A DNA stretch of 37,350 nucleotides from an uncultured Bacteroidaceae bacterium (GTDB taxonomy: Bacteria; Bacteroidota; Bacteroidia; Bacteroidales; Bacteroidaceae), in contig CAJOGQ010000012.1 of assembly GCA_905234125.1 (NCBI GenBank), positions 12,366 through 49,715 on the forward strand, read 5' to 3'. The notes beneath the pieces were generated by a model. That model ran no database searches and was not told where the DNA came from. It saw only the letters and a list, made by a program, of their open reading frames with translations. A program made the translations under genes and the position numbers. Position 1 is the first letter of the stretch. Each line of letters opens with the position of its first letter. Below are positions 1 to 9,255 of this stretch, in pieces.

Positions 1-696
1 GTTGTCGATGAGGCAGAAGTTGCGGGTGTTCTGCTTGCCCCGGTAGTAGAAGAATCCGGCGAGGCTCTCGATGTCGGCGTCTTCCTCGGCCTTGAGGGTG
101 AACTGCTGGATGCCGTTGGCGTAGTGGATGGAGAGGCCGATGTTGAGGGTGACGTCGTAGTACTCCTTGGATTCCTTCATGAAGACGGGTGTGAGGGTGA
201 GGATGAACTGGTCGTGTCGGCGGAAGGAGGTGTCGGCATGGATGGTGAAGCTCTCGGTGTTGAGGATGTCTTTGTTGCGGAGGGCGATGAGCTTGGTGGA
301 GTTCCAGAGGTTGGTGGTGTCGCCTCCTGTGGAGAAGATGGCCATCATGTCGTTGTTGCCGTTGACGATCTGGAGGTTTTCGTTGACGGCGTTGTAGCGT
401 TCTTTCAGATGCTCGTAGATGGTGTGGAGGTCGGAGGTGTGGCGGTTGTAGTAGACGATGGAGGAGTCGAACTCGGCCTCGGTGATGCCGTGCTTGGCAT
501 AGACGGCGTTGATGTAGTCCTGGGCTTTCTCTTCCCGCTCTTCGTAGGGCAGGTGCTCGATGATGCCCTGCATGATGTGGTAGTCGTAGAGGACATCTTC
601 CATCTTTCCGCGTGAGAGGACGGAGGAGGGGCGGTCGTCGCATGCGGAGAGGAGGAGAAGGAGCAGGGTGATGAGGGGAAGGATGCGGGGCGTCAT
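1..696 (-). CDS. DUF4296-type lipoprotein (partial, runs off left edge)
   Basis: The reading frame opens with ATG at 694-696 and stays open for 232 codons to base 1, so the C-terminus is missing. The N-terminus is a lipoprotein signal: a run of leucines followed by the lipobox LLSAC, with Cys18 as the expected lipidated residue. Residues about 27-90 have the DUF4296 look, a VLYDYHIMQG start and later a YYNRHTSDLHTIYEHLKER helix. The molecular function of this Bacteroidetes family is not known. It lies 49 bases after lspA on the same strand. A lipoprotein next to the lipoprotein signal peptidase fits the usual Bacteroidales order ileS...lspA-DUF4296. The gene call is firm; the family name rests on motif resemblance and gene order. 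Confidence 0.82.
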   Translation of the reverse strand, partial: MTPRILPLITLLLLLLSACDDRPSSVLSRGKMEDVLYDYHIMQGIIEHLPYEEREEKAQDYINAVYAKHGITEAEFDSSIVYYNRHTSDLHTIYEHLKERYNAVNENLQIVNGNNDMMAIFSTGGDTTNLWNSTKLIALRNKDILNTESFTIHADTSFRRHDQFILTLTPVFMKESKEYYDVTLNIGLSIHYANGIQQFTLKAEEDADIESLAGFFYYRGKQNTRNFCLIDN

Positions 697-745
697 GGGA
701 AAATGGATTTGGTCGTGGCGTGGAAACCGCCACGGGCGAACACTT

Positions 746-1366
746 TTACCTTTTCATCTGGTATTGGCTGACGATTTTGTGGTAGAAGAGGAGGAGGGCT
801 ACGATGCCACAGGAGATGGCGGCATCGGCGAAGTTGAAGATGGGGGAGAAGAAGACGCAGTGCTCGCCGGAGTAGATGGGCATCCATGTGGGCATGTCCC
901 ATTCGATGAGGGGGAAGTAGAACATGTCGACGACCTTGCCGTAGAGGAACTCTCCGTAGCCGTAGCCCCAAGGCTGAAACTCTGCCACTTGGGGGTAGGG
1001 CGGGTTGTTGAAGATGAGCCCGTAGAAGAGGCAGTCGATGATGTTGCCGGCTGCGCCAGAGGCTATGAGCGTGAGGCAGACGATGTAGCCCGTGGGGCGA
1101 CGGCGCTGAATCTCGCTGTAGATGAACCATCCGATGAGACCCACCGCCACCAGCCGGAAGAGGGTGAGGAAGAGTTTGCCTCCCCACAGTTCCCATCCGA
1201 AGGCCATTCCGTTGTTCTCGACGAAGAGGAGGCTGAACCAGCTGGTGATTTCGATGCGCTCACCCAGGTGCATGCCCGTCTTGACACAGACCTTGATGAT
1301 TTGGTCTATGACAAGAACGGCCATGAAGAGGGCGATGGAAAGGATGAGTTTGTTCTTTCTGTTCAT
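746..1366 (-). CDS. lspA: Lipoprotein signal peptidase (signal peptidase II)
   Basis: This inner-membrane aspartyl protease cleaves prolipoproteins just before the lipidated cysteine. The 206-residue protein has the expected four hydrophobic segments. The two catalytic aspartates are visible in GNIID (about residue 110) and FNFADAAI (about residue 181). It is longer than the roughly 160-residue enterobacterial enzyme because of an insertion (about residues 115-150), as is common in Bacteroidetes. I chose the ATG at 1364-1366. An extra upstream TTG codon is in frame but lies inside the ileS stop region. The lspA ATG overlaps the ileS stop as TGATG, which suggests translational coupling. The DUF4296 lipoprotein follows. 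Confidence 0.96.
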   Translation of the reverse strand: MNRKNKLILSIALFMAVLVIDQIIKVCVKTGMHLGERIEITSWFSLLFVENNGMAFGWELWGGKLFLTLFRLVAVGLIGWFIYSEIQRRRPTGYIVCLTLIASGAAGNIIDCLFYGLIFNNPPYPQVAEFQPWGYGYGEFLYGKVVDMFYFPLIEWDMPTWMPIYSGEHCVFFSPIFNFADAAISCGIVALLLFYHKIVSQYQMKR

Positions 1367-4300
1367 CAATCTTTCTGTACACTAATGACTGCCTTGAAGT
1401 CGTCGAAGTCGATGGCCTCACCTTCGGGCTGTCCGAGGGTGATGGAGTTGGCCAGCACCTGGGCGGCGATGTTCTCCTTGAAGCTGTCGAGCACGGCCTT
1501 GGTTTCGGGGGTCTCGGTGATGACGACTTGGATGCGGTCGGTGATTTCGAAGCCCTGCGACTTGCGGAGACCCTGAATCTGCTTGATGACCTTGCGGGCA
1601 TTGCCTTCGTTCTTCAGGGCTGGCGTGATGGTGATGTCGAGAGCCACGGTGGTGGTGCCTTCGTTGGCGACGCTCCATCCAGGGATGTCCTGCGACATGA
1701 TGTCCACGTCGGCCAATTCAATCACGGCATCTTGTCCATCGGCTTGCAGAGTGACCTGTCCGTTGGCTTCGAGTTCGGCGATTTGTGCCTGCGACATCTC
1801 TGCCACAGCGTTGCTCACCGCCTTCATCATCTTGCCGAATTTCTTGCCCATGACGCGGAAGTTGCACTTCACGTTCTTGACGAGCCTCTTACCGTCCATC
1901 AGCTGGAGCTCCTTCACGTTCACCTCCTTCATGATGATGTCCTTCATGCGCTCGATGCGACCGCTGAAGAGTGCGTCGGTGTCGGGAATGGCGATGGACT
2001 GCAAGGCCTGAATCACAGGAATCTTCACCTTCTTGCGGATGGAGAGTCCCATCGAGGTCACCTTCATGGCAGACTCCATCGCAACCTCCAGTTCGGAGTC
2101 GATGTATGCCTCGTTGAAGGTCGGGAATTGAGCCAAGTGGACGCTCTTTGCGGAGTCTTTTCCTGTAGCGCTGTTGAGGTCGCGGAAGAGTTGGTCGGCA
2201 TAGAACGGAGCAATCGGCGCGATGAGTCGGCTCAGCGTGTCGAGGCAAGTATAGAGAGTCTGATAGGCCGAGAGTTTGTCGGCAGTCATCTCGCCACCCC
2301 AGAAGCGTGGCTTGTTCAGACGGATGTACCAGTTGGAGAGGTTGTCGATGACGAACGACTGGATGAGACGACCAGCGGGGGTCGGGTCGTAGTCGTTGAG
2401 GTAGGTCTGCACATTCTTTACTAATGTGTTGAGTTCGGAGAGCAACCAGCGGTCGAAGTCAGGACGGTCTGCGTATGCGATGTCGGCCTCCTTGTACTCG
2501 AAGCCATCCACGTTGGCATACATTGTGAAGAACGAGTAGGCCTGCTGCAACTTGATGAAGAACTGGCTCGTCACTTCCTTCACGCCCTCGGGGTCGAAGG
2601 AGAGGTTGTCCCACGGCGAGGAGTTGGTGATCATGTACCAGCGCACAGCGTCGGCACCAAAAGTCTCGATGCACTCGAAGGGGTTGATGACGTTGCCAAT
2701 GCGCTTCGACATCTTGATGCCGTTCTTGTCAAGCACGAGACCGTTGGAAATCACGGCTTTGTAAGCCACCGAATCGAACACCATCGTGGCGATGGCATGG
2801 AGCGTGAAGAACCAACCGCGTGTTTGGTCAACACCCTCGGCAATGAAGTCGGCAGGGTAGGCGATGCCCTTGTCAATCAGATCCTTGTTCTCGAATGGAT
2901 AGTGAACCTGGGCGTAAGGCATGGCACCGGAGTCGAACCATACGTCGATGAGGTCGAGCTCGCGGGTGAGCACATTGCCCTGTTCGGACACCAGCTTGAT
3001 GTCGTCCACGTAAGGACGGTGAAGGTCAATCTTGTCGTAGTTTTCCTGACTCATGTCGCCAGGAACAAAGCCCTTGTCCTTCAATGGATTCGATGCCATC
3101 ACACCAGCTTTCACTGCCTTTTCAATCTCGTTGTAGAGCTCCTCGACGCTACCGATGCAGATTTCCTCGTGGGTGTCGCGGTTGCGCCAGATGGGCAGCG
3201 GAGTGCCCCAATAGCGAGAACGGGAGAGATTCCAGTCGTTGAGGTTCTCGAGCCACTTGCCGAAGCGTCCCGTACCAGTCGATTCGGGTTTCCATTGGAT
3301 GGTTTGGTTCAGTTCAAACATGCGGTCTTTTTTCGCCGTCGATTTGATGAACCAGGAGTCGAGCGGATAGTAGAGCACGGGCTTGTCGGTGCGCCAGCAA
3401 TGAGGATAGTTGTGGATGTGCTTCTCAATCTTGAAAGCCGTTCCCTCTTCCTTCATCTCGAGACACATGATGATGTTCAAGTCCATGTCCTTGCTGGCGG
3501 CCTTCTCATCGTACTTGCCACCTTGGTTGTATTTGGGGTCGTAAGCGTTCTTGACGAAGTCTCCACTATGTTTCCAGTAACTATCGTTCACACAGAGACT
3601 TACGAAATCTTCGTTCATGTCATCCTTAATGAAATACTTACCCGTGAAATCCACCATTGGACGGGTGTCTCCAGCCTTGTCGATGATGAAGAGCGATGGG
3701 ATGCCGGCGTCCTTTGCCACCTTGGCATCGTCGGCACCAAAGGTCGGAGCGATGTGCACAATGCCCGTACCGTCTTCGGTTGTCACATAGTCGCCAGGAA
3801 TCACACGGAAAGCCTCGTCTTCCTTCACGACAATCTGATTGTCCTCCAATGCGCAAGGCTTCACCCAAGGGAACAATTGTTCGTAGTGCAGACCCAAAAG
3901 GTCTGTGCCCTTGCCTCGCCACAAAATCTCAGGCTTTTCATCTTCGCCAAACTGGAAGTAGGCAGACAGGCGTGCTTCGGCCAAGATGTAGATGGCCTCC
4001 TCCTCAGTATAAGGGTTCTTGCCTTTGATGGCCACGTAGTCAATCTTGGGACCTACGCAGAGAGCCGTGTTGGAAGGGAGTGTCCAAGGGGTGGTCGTCC
4101 AGGCGAGGATGTAAACAGAGCTCCCCAGCCCCCAAAGGGGGAGGGCTGCCGCAGCGTTAGGCTGTTGGGCTTTTACACGGAACTGTGCTGTGACCGTTGT
4201 GTCCTTCACATCGCGATAGCAACCGGGTTGGTTCAGCTCGTGTGAAGAGAGGCCGGTACCTGCTGCGGGCGAGTAGGGCTGAATGGTGTAGCCCTTGTAT

Positions 4301-4815
4301 AGCAAGCCCTTATTGTAGAGTTGCTTGAGGAGATACCACAGTGTCTCAATGTACTTGTTGTCGTAGGTGATGTATGGATGCTCCAAATCGACCCAATAGC
4401 CCATCTTGTCGGTGAGTTCCGTCCACTCGTTGGTGTACATCATCACGTTCTTGCGACAGGCATCGTTGTAGTCATCCACGCTGATTTTCTTGCCGATATC
4501 TTCTTTCGTAATGCCCAATGACTTCTCCACGCTCAACTCCACAGGTAGGCCGTGGGTGTCCCATCCAGCCTTACGCTTCACCTGGAAACCCTGCATCGTC
4601 TTATAGCGGAGGAATGTATCTTTGATGGTTCTGCCCATCACGTGGTGAATGCCCGGATGTCCATTGGCAGAGGGTGGCCCTTCAAAAAAGATGAATTGAG
4701 GACAGCCTTCGCGTTCCTCAATGCTCTTGTGGAACATGTCTTCCTGGTTCCACTGTTCCAGAACCTCCTTGTTCACATCAGAGAGGTTCAGTTTAGCTCG
4801 TTCTGTAAATTTCAT
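1366..4815 (-). CDS. ileS: Isoleucyl-tRNA synthetase
   Basis: Charges tRNA-Ile in the cytoplasm; a class I synthetase with a CP1 editing domain. The 1149-residue length is normal for the long eukaryotic-like IleS of Bacteroidetes. The HIGH-type motif is HPGIHH near residue 56, and the KMSKR loop is present in NGIKMSKRIGN near residue 700. The editing-domain entry WTTTPWTLPSN is near residue 240. The ATG at 4813-4815 directly abuts the pyrI stop codon. The 3' end overlaps lspA by one base (TGATG). Just before the editing motif, at about residues 215-235, is an odd low-complexity stretch (PNAAAALPLWGLGSS) encoded by a GC-rich palindrome; see the repeat entry at 4117-4172. The reading frame is intact. 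Confidence 0.97.
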   Translation of the reverse strand: MKFTERAKLNLSDVNKEVLEQWNQEDMFHKSIEEREGCPQFIFFEGPPSANGHPGIHHVMGRTIKDTFLRYKTMQGFQVKRKAGWDTHGLPVELSVEKSLGITKEDIGKKISVDDYNDACRKNVMMYTNEWTELTDKMGYWVDLEHPYITYDNKYIETLWYLLKQLYNKGLLYKGYTIQPYSPAAGTGLSSHELNQPGCYRDVKDTTVTAQFRVKAQQPNAAAALPLWGLGSSVYILAWTTTPWTLPSNTALCVGPKIDYVAIKGKNPYTEEEAIYILAEARLSAYFQFGEDEKPEILWRGKGTDLLGLHYEQLFPWVKPCALEDNQIVVKEDEAFRVIPGDYVTTEDGTGIVHIAPTFGADDAKVAKDAGIPSLFIIDKAGDTRPMVDFTGKYFIKDDMNEDFVSLCVNDSYWKHSGDFVKNAYDPKYNQGGKYDEKAASKDMDLNIIMCLEMKEEGTAFKIEKHIHNYPHCWRTDKPVLYYPLDSWFIKSTAKKDRMFELNQTIQWKPESTGTGRFGKWLENLNDWNLSRSRYWGTPLPIWRNRDTHEEICIGSVEELYNEIEKAVKAGVMASNPLKDKGFVPGDMSQENYDKIDLHRPYVDDIKLVSEQGNVLTRELDLIDVWFDSGAMPYAQVHYPFENKDLIDKGIAYPADFIAEGVDQTRGWFFTLHAIATMVFDSVAYKAVISNGLVLDKNGIKMSKRIGNVINPFECIETFGADAVRWYMITNSSPWDNLSFDPEGVKEVTSQFFIKLQQAYSFFTMYANVDGFEYKEADIAYADRPDFDRWLLSELNTLVKNVQTYLNDYDPTPAGRLIQSFVIDNLSNWYIRLNKPRFWGGEMTADKLSAYQTLYTCLDTLSRLIAPIAPFYADQLFRDLNSATGKDSAKSVHLAQFPTFNEAYIDSELEVAMESAMKVTSMGLSIRKKVKIPVIQALQSIAIPDTDALFSGRIERMKDIIMKEVNVKELQLMDGKRLVKNVKCNFRVMGKKFGKMMKAVSNAVAEMSQAQIAELEANGQVTLQADGQDAVIELADVDIMSQDIPGWSVANEGTTTVALDITITPALKNEGNARKVIKQIQGLRKSQGFEITDRIQVVITETPETKAVLDSFKENIAAQVLANSITLGQPEGEAIDFDDFKAVISVQKD
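4117..4172. repeat. REP-like GC palindrome inside ileS, read in frame
   Basis: The segment contains CCCCC-AAA-GGGGG inside a CAGCCC...GGGCTG inverted repeat, beside a GCTGCCGCAGC palindrome. Such CCC-rich/AAAGGGGG palindromes resemble intergenic REP-like elements of Bacteroidetes; that is my recollection, not a search result. On the coding strand it reads as the Ala/Leu/Gly stretch described under ileS and keeps the frame. From memory of IleS sequences, relatives have a shorter, unrelated linker here, so a small insertion or replacement is inferred. Confidence 0.5.
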
Positions 4816-5271
4816 CTATTTCAATTTTATGTCTTTGAGTTTCTGTTCTTTTCCACAATAACGGCACTTCAGCGTCTCCATATCTTTGCGGTAGAAGACT
4901 GTCTTCATCGGCTCATTGTTTGTGATGCACACGGGGTTGGCGCACTTCACGATGTTGGTTAACTCATCGGGCAGTGTCACCTCACGCTTCTCCTTCACCT
5001 CGTAGTCCTTGATGACTGTCAGTCGGATGTTGGGGCACACGACAGCCAGTTTGCTGATCTCTGCCTCCGAGAAGAACTTGCCGGAAATCTTGATGAGTCC
5101 TTTCTTGCCCATCACTTGGCTCTTCAGGTTGTTGGCAATCACCACTTCTTCCTTGAATTTCTCCAAGTCGAGCAACTGCACAATCGTGAAAAGTTTGTCT
5201 GTTGGTATGTGGTCGATGACGGAGCCATTTTCCAAGGCCGCCACCATCATGTTTTCCTTATTCTGATCCAT
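4816..5271 (-). CDS. pyrI: Aspartate carbamoyltransferase regulatory chain
   Basis: The 151-residue regulatory subunit of aspartate transcarbamoylase binds nucleotide effectors and links catalytic trimers through zinc. The N-terminal allosteric domain begins VAALENGSVIDHIP and continues with LFTIVQLL. The C-terminal zinc domain has four cysteines at 110, 115, 136 and 139 (KCANPVC and KCRYCGK), the expected tetrahedral set. It starts 3 bases after the pyrB stop and ends directly against the ileS start, so it sits inside a tightly packed operon. The presence of pyrI implies an allosterically regulated, E. coli-type holoenzyme. Confidence 0.97.
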   Translation of the reverse strand: MDQNKENMMVAALENGSVIDHIPTDKLFTIVQLLDLEKFKEEVVIANNLKSQVMGKKGLIKISGKFFSEAEISKLAVVCPNIRLTVIKDYEVKEKREVTLPDELTNIVKCANPVCITNNEPMKTVFYRKDMETLKCRYCGKEQKLKDIKLK

Positions 5272-5274
5272 GGC

Positions 5275-6222
5275 CTATCCAATGATTGTTTTATCGTTCT
5301 TGATGTCCTCCAACGTGATTCCCAGCACATCGCAAATCAGCGCCTCACGAGCATAGAGTCCGTTCTGTGCCTGTTCAAAGTAATAAGCGTGCTTGCTCTC
5401 GTCTACATCATATTCAATCTCGTTCACACGGGGCAGAGGGTGCAGAATCTTCATGTTCTCCTTGCATTTTCCCAGCATATTTGCCTTCAGGATGTAAGCA
5501 TCTTTCACACGCTCATACTCCATCAGGTCTGTGAAACGCTCCCTTTGTACGCGTGTCATATATAAGATGTCAGCATCAGCAATCGTGTCTTCCGTGAAGT
5601 CCTGCTGTTCGATGTAATTGACGTTGTTCTTCTTGCAGTACAACTTGTACTCCTCGGGCATTTCCAACTCCTTCGGAGCGATGAAATGGAACGTGGGATT
5701 ATACTTCCGCATCGACATCAGCAATGAATGTACGGTGCGGCCATACTTCAAGTCGCCCACCATGTAGATGTTCAGATTTTCCAGTGTGCCCTGCGTCTTG
5801 TAGATGGAATAGAGGTCGAGCATCGTCTGGGATGGGTGCAGGTTCGAACCATCGCCTGCATTGATGATGGGCACGTTCGTCACTTCGCTCGCATACAGCG
5901 CGGCACCTTCCAACTTGTGACGCATCACAATCACATCAGCGTAATTGCTTACCATCTTGATCGTGTCCTTCAGTGTCTCACCTTTCGAAGAACTCGTCAC
6001 CTTCGGGTCTGTGAAACCAATCACACGGGCTCCCAAACGGTTCGCGGCCGTTTCAAACGACAGTCTCGTGCGAGTGCTTGGCTCGAAGAACAGCGTGGCT
6101 ACAACCTTGCCCTTCAGCAACTGACGGTTCGGGTGTGCCTCAAACTCCGCCGCCATGTTGAGCAGATATTGAATCTTCTCCTTTCCATAGTCGGCAATCG
6201 AAACAATGCTCCTGTTTTCCAT
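5275..6222 (-). CDS. pyrB: Aspartate carbamoyltransferase catalytic chain
   Basis: Catalyses carbamoyl phosphate + aspartate to N-carbamoylaspartate, the committed step of pyrimidine synthesis. The 315 residues match the family. The carbamoyl-phosphate signature EPSTRTR is at residues 47-53, the SSSKGET loop that contributes a neighbouring-subunit lysine is near residue 78, and the HPLPR motif is near residue 266. The gene starts 11 bases after the pheS stop and is followed 3 bases later by pyrI. No pyrBI-type attenuator is visible upstream; expression probably follows the pheS promoter. Confidence 0.97.
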   Translation of the reverse strand: MENRSIVSIADYGKEKIQYLLNMAAEFEAHPNRQLLKGKVVATLFFEPSTRTRLSFETAANRLGARVIGFTDPKVTSSSKGETLKDTIKMVSNYADVIVMRHKLEGAALYASEVTNVPIINAGDGSNLHPSQTMLDLYSIYKTQGTLENLNIYMVGDLKYGRTVHSLLMSMRKYNPTFHFIAPKELEMPEEYKLYCKKNNVNYIEQQDFTEDTIADADILYMTRVQRERFTDLMEYERVKDAYILKANMLGKCKENMKILHPLPRVNEIEYDVDESKHAYYFEQAQNGLYAREALICDVLGITLEDIKNDKTIIG

Positions 6223-6233
6223 ATTATCAATGT

Positions 6234-7253
6234 TTAGTTGGCTGCTTCAAATTCTTTCAGGAAGCGGACATCGTTCTCTGAGAAGAGACGAAGATCCTTG
6301 ACCTGATACTTGAGGTTGGCGATACGTTCAATACCCATACCGAAAGCATAGCCCTTGTACTTGGTGGAATCGATGCCATTGGCTTCGAGCACATTGGGGT
6401 GAACCATTCCGCAACCGAGGATTTCGAGCCATCCGGAACCCTTGCACATGCTACATCCCTTGCCCTTACAGAGGGTGCAACTCACGTCCATCTCAGCACT
6501 GGGTTCCGTGAAGGGGAAGTAAGAGGGACGGAGGCGGATTTGCGTGTCTTCGCCGAACATCTCCTTGGCAAAGAGCAGAAGTACCTGCTTGAGGTCGGTG
6601 AAACTGACTTTCTCATCGACATAAAGTCCCTCTACCTGATGGAAGAAGCAGTGGGCACGAGCAGAGATAGCCTCATTGCGATACACACGACCTGGGCAGA
6701 GCACACGAATGGGGGGCTGCTGCTTTTCCATCACACGAGCCTGAACCGAACTGGTGTGGGTACGGAGGATGATGTCTGGATGTGCCTCGACAAAGAACGT
6801 GTCCTGCATGTCGCGGGCAGGATGATCGTCCGCGAAGTTCATGGATGAGAATACGTGCCAGTCGTCTTCCACCTCTGGACCTTCAGCCAGTGAGAAGCCA
6901 AGACGTGAGAAGATGTCGATGATTTCATTCTTGACGAGGGTGAGCGGATGACGTGTGCCCAAACCGATAGGGTAGGCGGTACGGGTGATGTCGAGGTGGT
7001 TCACCTCAGTTTCCTGTACGGCAAAAGCATCGCGGAGTGCATTGATTTTCTCCTGCGCCTTGTCCTTCAGTTCGTTGATCTTGATGCCAATCTCCTTCTT
7101 CTGGTCGGCTGGCACATTGCGGAAGTCGGCCATGAGGGCTGGAATGACACCTTTTTTGCTCAGGTATTTGATGCGAAGTTGTTCGATTTCCTCAGCCGAA
7201 TTGGCTGTGAGTCCTTCAACCTCTTGGAGTAAACTTTGAATCTTTTCTAACAT
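6234..7253 (-). CDS. pheS: Phenylalanyl-tRNA synthetase alpha subunit
   Basis: Alpha subunit of the alpha2-beta2 class II enzyme that charges tRNA-Phe; pheT is not in the window, so the two subunits are unlinked here. The protein has 339 residues: an N-terminal coiled-coil tRNA-binding arm (about 1-85) followed by the catalytic core. Class II motifs are seen as [12 protein letters not shown], the [13 protein letters not shown] region and the C-terminal [13 protein letters not shown] cysteine-containing hairpin ([17 protein letters not shown]) precedes motif 3 and is frequent in this phylum. It is the first gene of the minus-strand run and has a promoter element about 30 bases upstream. Confidence 0.97.
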   Translation of the reverse strand: MLEKIQSLLQEVEGLTANSAEEIEQLRIKYLSKKGVIPALMADFRNVPADQKKEIGIKINELKDKAQEKINALRDAFAVQETEVNHLDITRTAYPIGLGTRHPLTLVKNEIIDIFSRLGFSLAEGPEVEDDWHVFSSMNFADDHPARDMQDTFFVEAHPDIILRTHTSSVQARVMEKQQPPIRVLCPGRVYRNEAISARAHCFFHQVEGLYVDEKVSFTDLKQVLLLFAKEMFGEDTQIRLRPSYFPFTEPSAEMDVSCTLCKGKGCSMCKGSGWLEILGCGMVHPNVLEANGIDSTKYKGYAFGMGIERIANLKYQVKDLRLFSENDVRFLKEFEAAN

Positions 7254-7282
7254 ATTTGATGTTGTTTTGTGAAAAATCGCTG

Positions 7283-7290
7283 CAAAGTTA
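7283..7290 (-). promoter_or_regulatory. Bacteroidetes -7 element for pheS operon
   Basis: TAACTTTG read on the minus strand matches the Bacteroidetes -7 consensus TAnnTTTG. Transcription would begin near 7278, leaving a leader of only about 25 bases before the pheS ATG. No good -33 TTTG is seen, so strength is uncertain. It lies back to back with the plus-strand element at 7314. Confidence 0.6.
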
Positions 7291-7313
7291 GTGATTTTTC
7301 ATGAGGAATGCGT

Positions 7314-7321
7314 TAACTTTG
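7314..7321 (+). promoter_or_regulatory. Bacteroidetes -7 element for DUF4348-murB group
   Basis: TAACTTTG on the plus strand lies 21 bases before the chosen ATG at 7343. It argues against an ATG at 7301, which lies upstream of the predicted transcript start. Together with 7283-7290 it forms a divergent promoter pair. Confidence 0.6.
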
Positions 7322-7342
7322 CAAAGTTTTTATGAAAAAAGC

Positions 7343-8185
7343 ATGAGAAAAGGTTTGGTTATAGCAGTAGCAGCGGGGTTTCTTCTTGGTTCGTGCAAAG
7401 ACAAGAAGATGGAGAACGTGTTTGCTCCTGACGATGATGTGGAGGAAGATTCCGTTGAAGCGTTCGTGGGTGACACGCTTCATTTGTTCGAGGAAACGGA
7501 GCCACCAGCCGCTGTTGATGAACTTTTTGATGATTTCTTGTTCAATTTCATAGACGATGCACGTTTCCAAGGACAGCGCATCGTTTATCCATTGCCTTGT
7601 ACGGATGGTGAAGAGGAAACTTCGTTGACGCGACAGGATTGGCCTGATTTTGACCATTTCAAGAATCAGGAATTGTTGACGGTGATTTATGAGCGTGAGC
7701 ATGATCTGGTGTTGTCGAAGGACACGTCGATGCAGAGTGTGGCGGTGGAATGGATAGATTTGAGTCATTCCATGGTGGAGAAGTTTCACTTCAATCGTGT
7801 GAACGATAAGTGGATGTTGACGAATATTGACAAGAAACGGAGGGAGGACATGCCGAATGGCGATTTCCTGAATTTCTATGCCCGCTTCATTACCGATAGT
7901 GTCTATCAGCGTGAGGCATTGGCTGATCCTGTCAAGGTGATTCTCACATCCGAGGATGGCGAGGAAGAACCTCAGGAGGAGCAGGTGAATGCTGACGAGT
8001 GGTTTGAGATGCGGGAGAGCATTCCACTGCCCGAGGATGCGTTGGTGAATGTGGACTATGGACAAGCGAGCATCAGCCAGAACAGGAAGATTCTGCTCTT
8101 GCAGGGCCTCAGCAATGGCATGCAGATGAAGTTCACGTTCACCAAGAATGGGGACGATTGGAAATTGATGGAGATAGAGTATTAG
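7343..8185 (+). CDS. DUF4348-type lipoprotein
   Basis: A 280-residue exported lipoprotein. The start at 7343 gives [18 protein letters not shown], with Cys18 as lipidation site; an in-frame ATG at 7301 would precede the promoter and spoil the signal peptide. An acidic linker (about residues 25-50) leads to a domain with [22 protein letters not shown] and later [21 protein letters not shown], which I recognise as similar to DUF4348, a structurally known but functionally uncharacterised Bacteroidetes family. A second half (about 180-280) ends in a [18 protein letters not shown] strand pair. It precedes murB with a 28-base gap filled by a heptamer repeat, so co-transcription with murB is likely. 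Confidence 0.82.
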   Translation: MRKGLVIAVAAGFLLGSCKDKKMENVFAPDDDVEEDSVEAFVGDTLHLFEETEPPAAVDELFDDFLFNFIDDARFQGQRIVYPLPCTDGEEETSLTRQDWPDFDHFKNQELLTVIYEREHDLVLSKDTSMQSVAVEWIDLSHSMVEKFHFNRVNDKWMLTNIDKKRREDMPNGDFLNFYARFITDSVYQREALADPVKVILTSEDGEEEPQEEQVNADEWFEMRESIPLPEDALVNVDYGQASISQNRKILLLQGLSNGMQMKFTFTKNGDDWKLMEIEY

Positions 8186-8209
8186 AGTTGAGAGTTTAGA
8201 GCATAGAGG
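8182..8209 (+). repeat. Heptamer tandem repeat, unit TTAGAGT
   Basis: Four consecutive 7-mers: TTAGAGT, TGAGAGT, TTAGAGC, ATAGAGG. The array overlaps the stop codon of the DUF4348 gene and ends 4 bases before the murB ATG, so it is nearly the whole gap. Confidence 0.65.
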
Positions 8210-8213
8210 AAAG

Positions 8214-9239
8214 ATGAAAGAATACAAAGATTATAGTTTGCTTGGCCACAATACGTTTGGCATGGATGTGAAGGCCAAACGCTATGTGGAATATGACAGC
8301 GAGGAGGAGCTCCGCGCGCTGATTCCTACGTTGGAAGGGAAGGTGTTGCACATCGGTGGAGGCAGTAATCTGCTCTTCAAGGGAGATTTTGATGGTACGG
8401 TATTGCATAGTGCCATCAAGGGTATTCAGGTATATTTAGGCATTGGGGAAAATGATGAAGTCGTTGTCCGTGTGGGGGCTGGCGAAGTGTGGGACGATTT
8501 TGTCGCATGGGCAGTTTCCAATGGCTATGGAGGCGTGGAGAATCTTTCGCTCATTCCTGGCGAGGTGGGAGCAAGTGCTGTGCAGAACATCGGGGCGTAT
8601 GGCGTGGAGGCGAAGGATGTGATTGCGAAGGTTGAGGCGATTGACTTGCAGAGTGGGGCGTTCCGTTCGTTTGGTGTGGATGAGTGTGGCTATGCCTATC
8701 GTCAGAGTATATTTAAAAATGAGTTGAAGGGACGGTATGCCATCACCCATGTGATGTTCAGCCTGACACGTAAGCCAAAGTTGAAGCTGGAATACGGAAA
8801 TCTCCGTGCCATGTTGTGTAACAACACCCCGGATGGAGAATCTCGCCCAGCGCGTGGGCTGGGAGATGTGCGTCAGGCCATCATCGACATCCGCAACGCC
8901 AAATTGCCCGACCCCAAGGTGCTGGGCAATGCCGGCAGTTTCTTCATGAATCCAGTTGTGAGCAGGGAGAAGTTCCTGGCTCTCCAGAAGGACTATCCCC
9001 AGATGCCTTTCTACGAAGTGGAAGGTGGGGTGAAGATTCCTGCAGGATGGATGATAGACCAGTGCGGATGGAAGGGAAAGTCGTTGGGTCGTGCAGCCGT
9101 GCATGACAAGCAGGCTTTGGTGCTGGTCAATCTGGGTGGCGCCACCTCCGACGAGATTGTCACATTGTGCGAGACGATTTGCCGCGATGTGAGGGAGAAA
9201 TTCGGCATAGACATTCATCCAGAAGTAAATCTGATATAA
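8214..9239 (+). CDS. murB: UDP-N-acetylenolpyruvoylglucosamine reductase
   Basis: FAD-dependent reductase that makes UDP-MurNAc from UDP-GlcNAc-enolpyruvate in peptidoglycan synthesis. The 341-residue protein has the FAD motif IGGGSNLLF near residue 45, [22 protein letters not shown] near residue 112, and the C-terminal [17 protein letters not shown] with the catalytic serine, followed by [32 protein letters not shown]. The early Y-x-S-Y/YRQS pattern ([10 protein letters not shown]) is of the E. coli type. A loop before LPDPK ([18 protein letters not shown]) looks a few residues longer than relatives I recall and contains a short inverted repeat in the DNA. Confidence 0.97.
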   Translation: MKEYKDYSLLGHNTFGMDVKAKRYVEYDSEEELRALIPTLEGKVLHIGGGSNLLFKGDFDGTVLHSAIKGIQVYLGIGENDEVVVRVGAGEVWDDFVAWAVSNGYGGVENLSLIPGEVGASAVQNIGAYGVEAKDVIAKVEAIDLQSGAFRSFGVDECGYAYRQSIFKNELKGRYAITHVMFSLTRKPKLKLEYGNLRAMLCNNTPDGESRPARGLGDVRQAIIDIRNAKLPDPKVLGNAGSFFMNPVVSREKFLALQKDYPQMPFYEVEGGVKIPAGWMIDQCGWKGKSLGRAAVHDKQALVLVNLGGATSDEIVTLCETICRDVREKFGIDIHPEVNLI

Positions 9240-9255
9240 ACTAACTTTCAAATTC

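Noticed and set aside
1367-1369. TTG at 1367-1369 as lspA start
   Set aside because: The adjacent ATG at 1364-1366 is better and gives the standard TGATG overlap with ileS.
2797-4245. Long plus-strand ORF (482 codons) opposite ileS, and a similar one at 23540-25258 opposite glgB
   Set aside because: Both are antisense shadows of clearly conserved genes, with Val/Leu/His-rich composition from complementary codons and no recognisable domains.
8790-8890. Second in-frame palindromic insertion, in murB (GCCCA...TGGGC within the loop before LPDPK)
   Set aside because: The loop is only about five residues longer than relatives I recall and is variable in the family; the inverted repeat is short.
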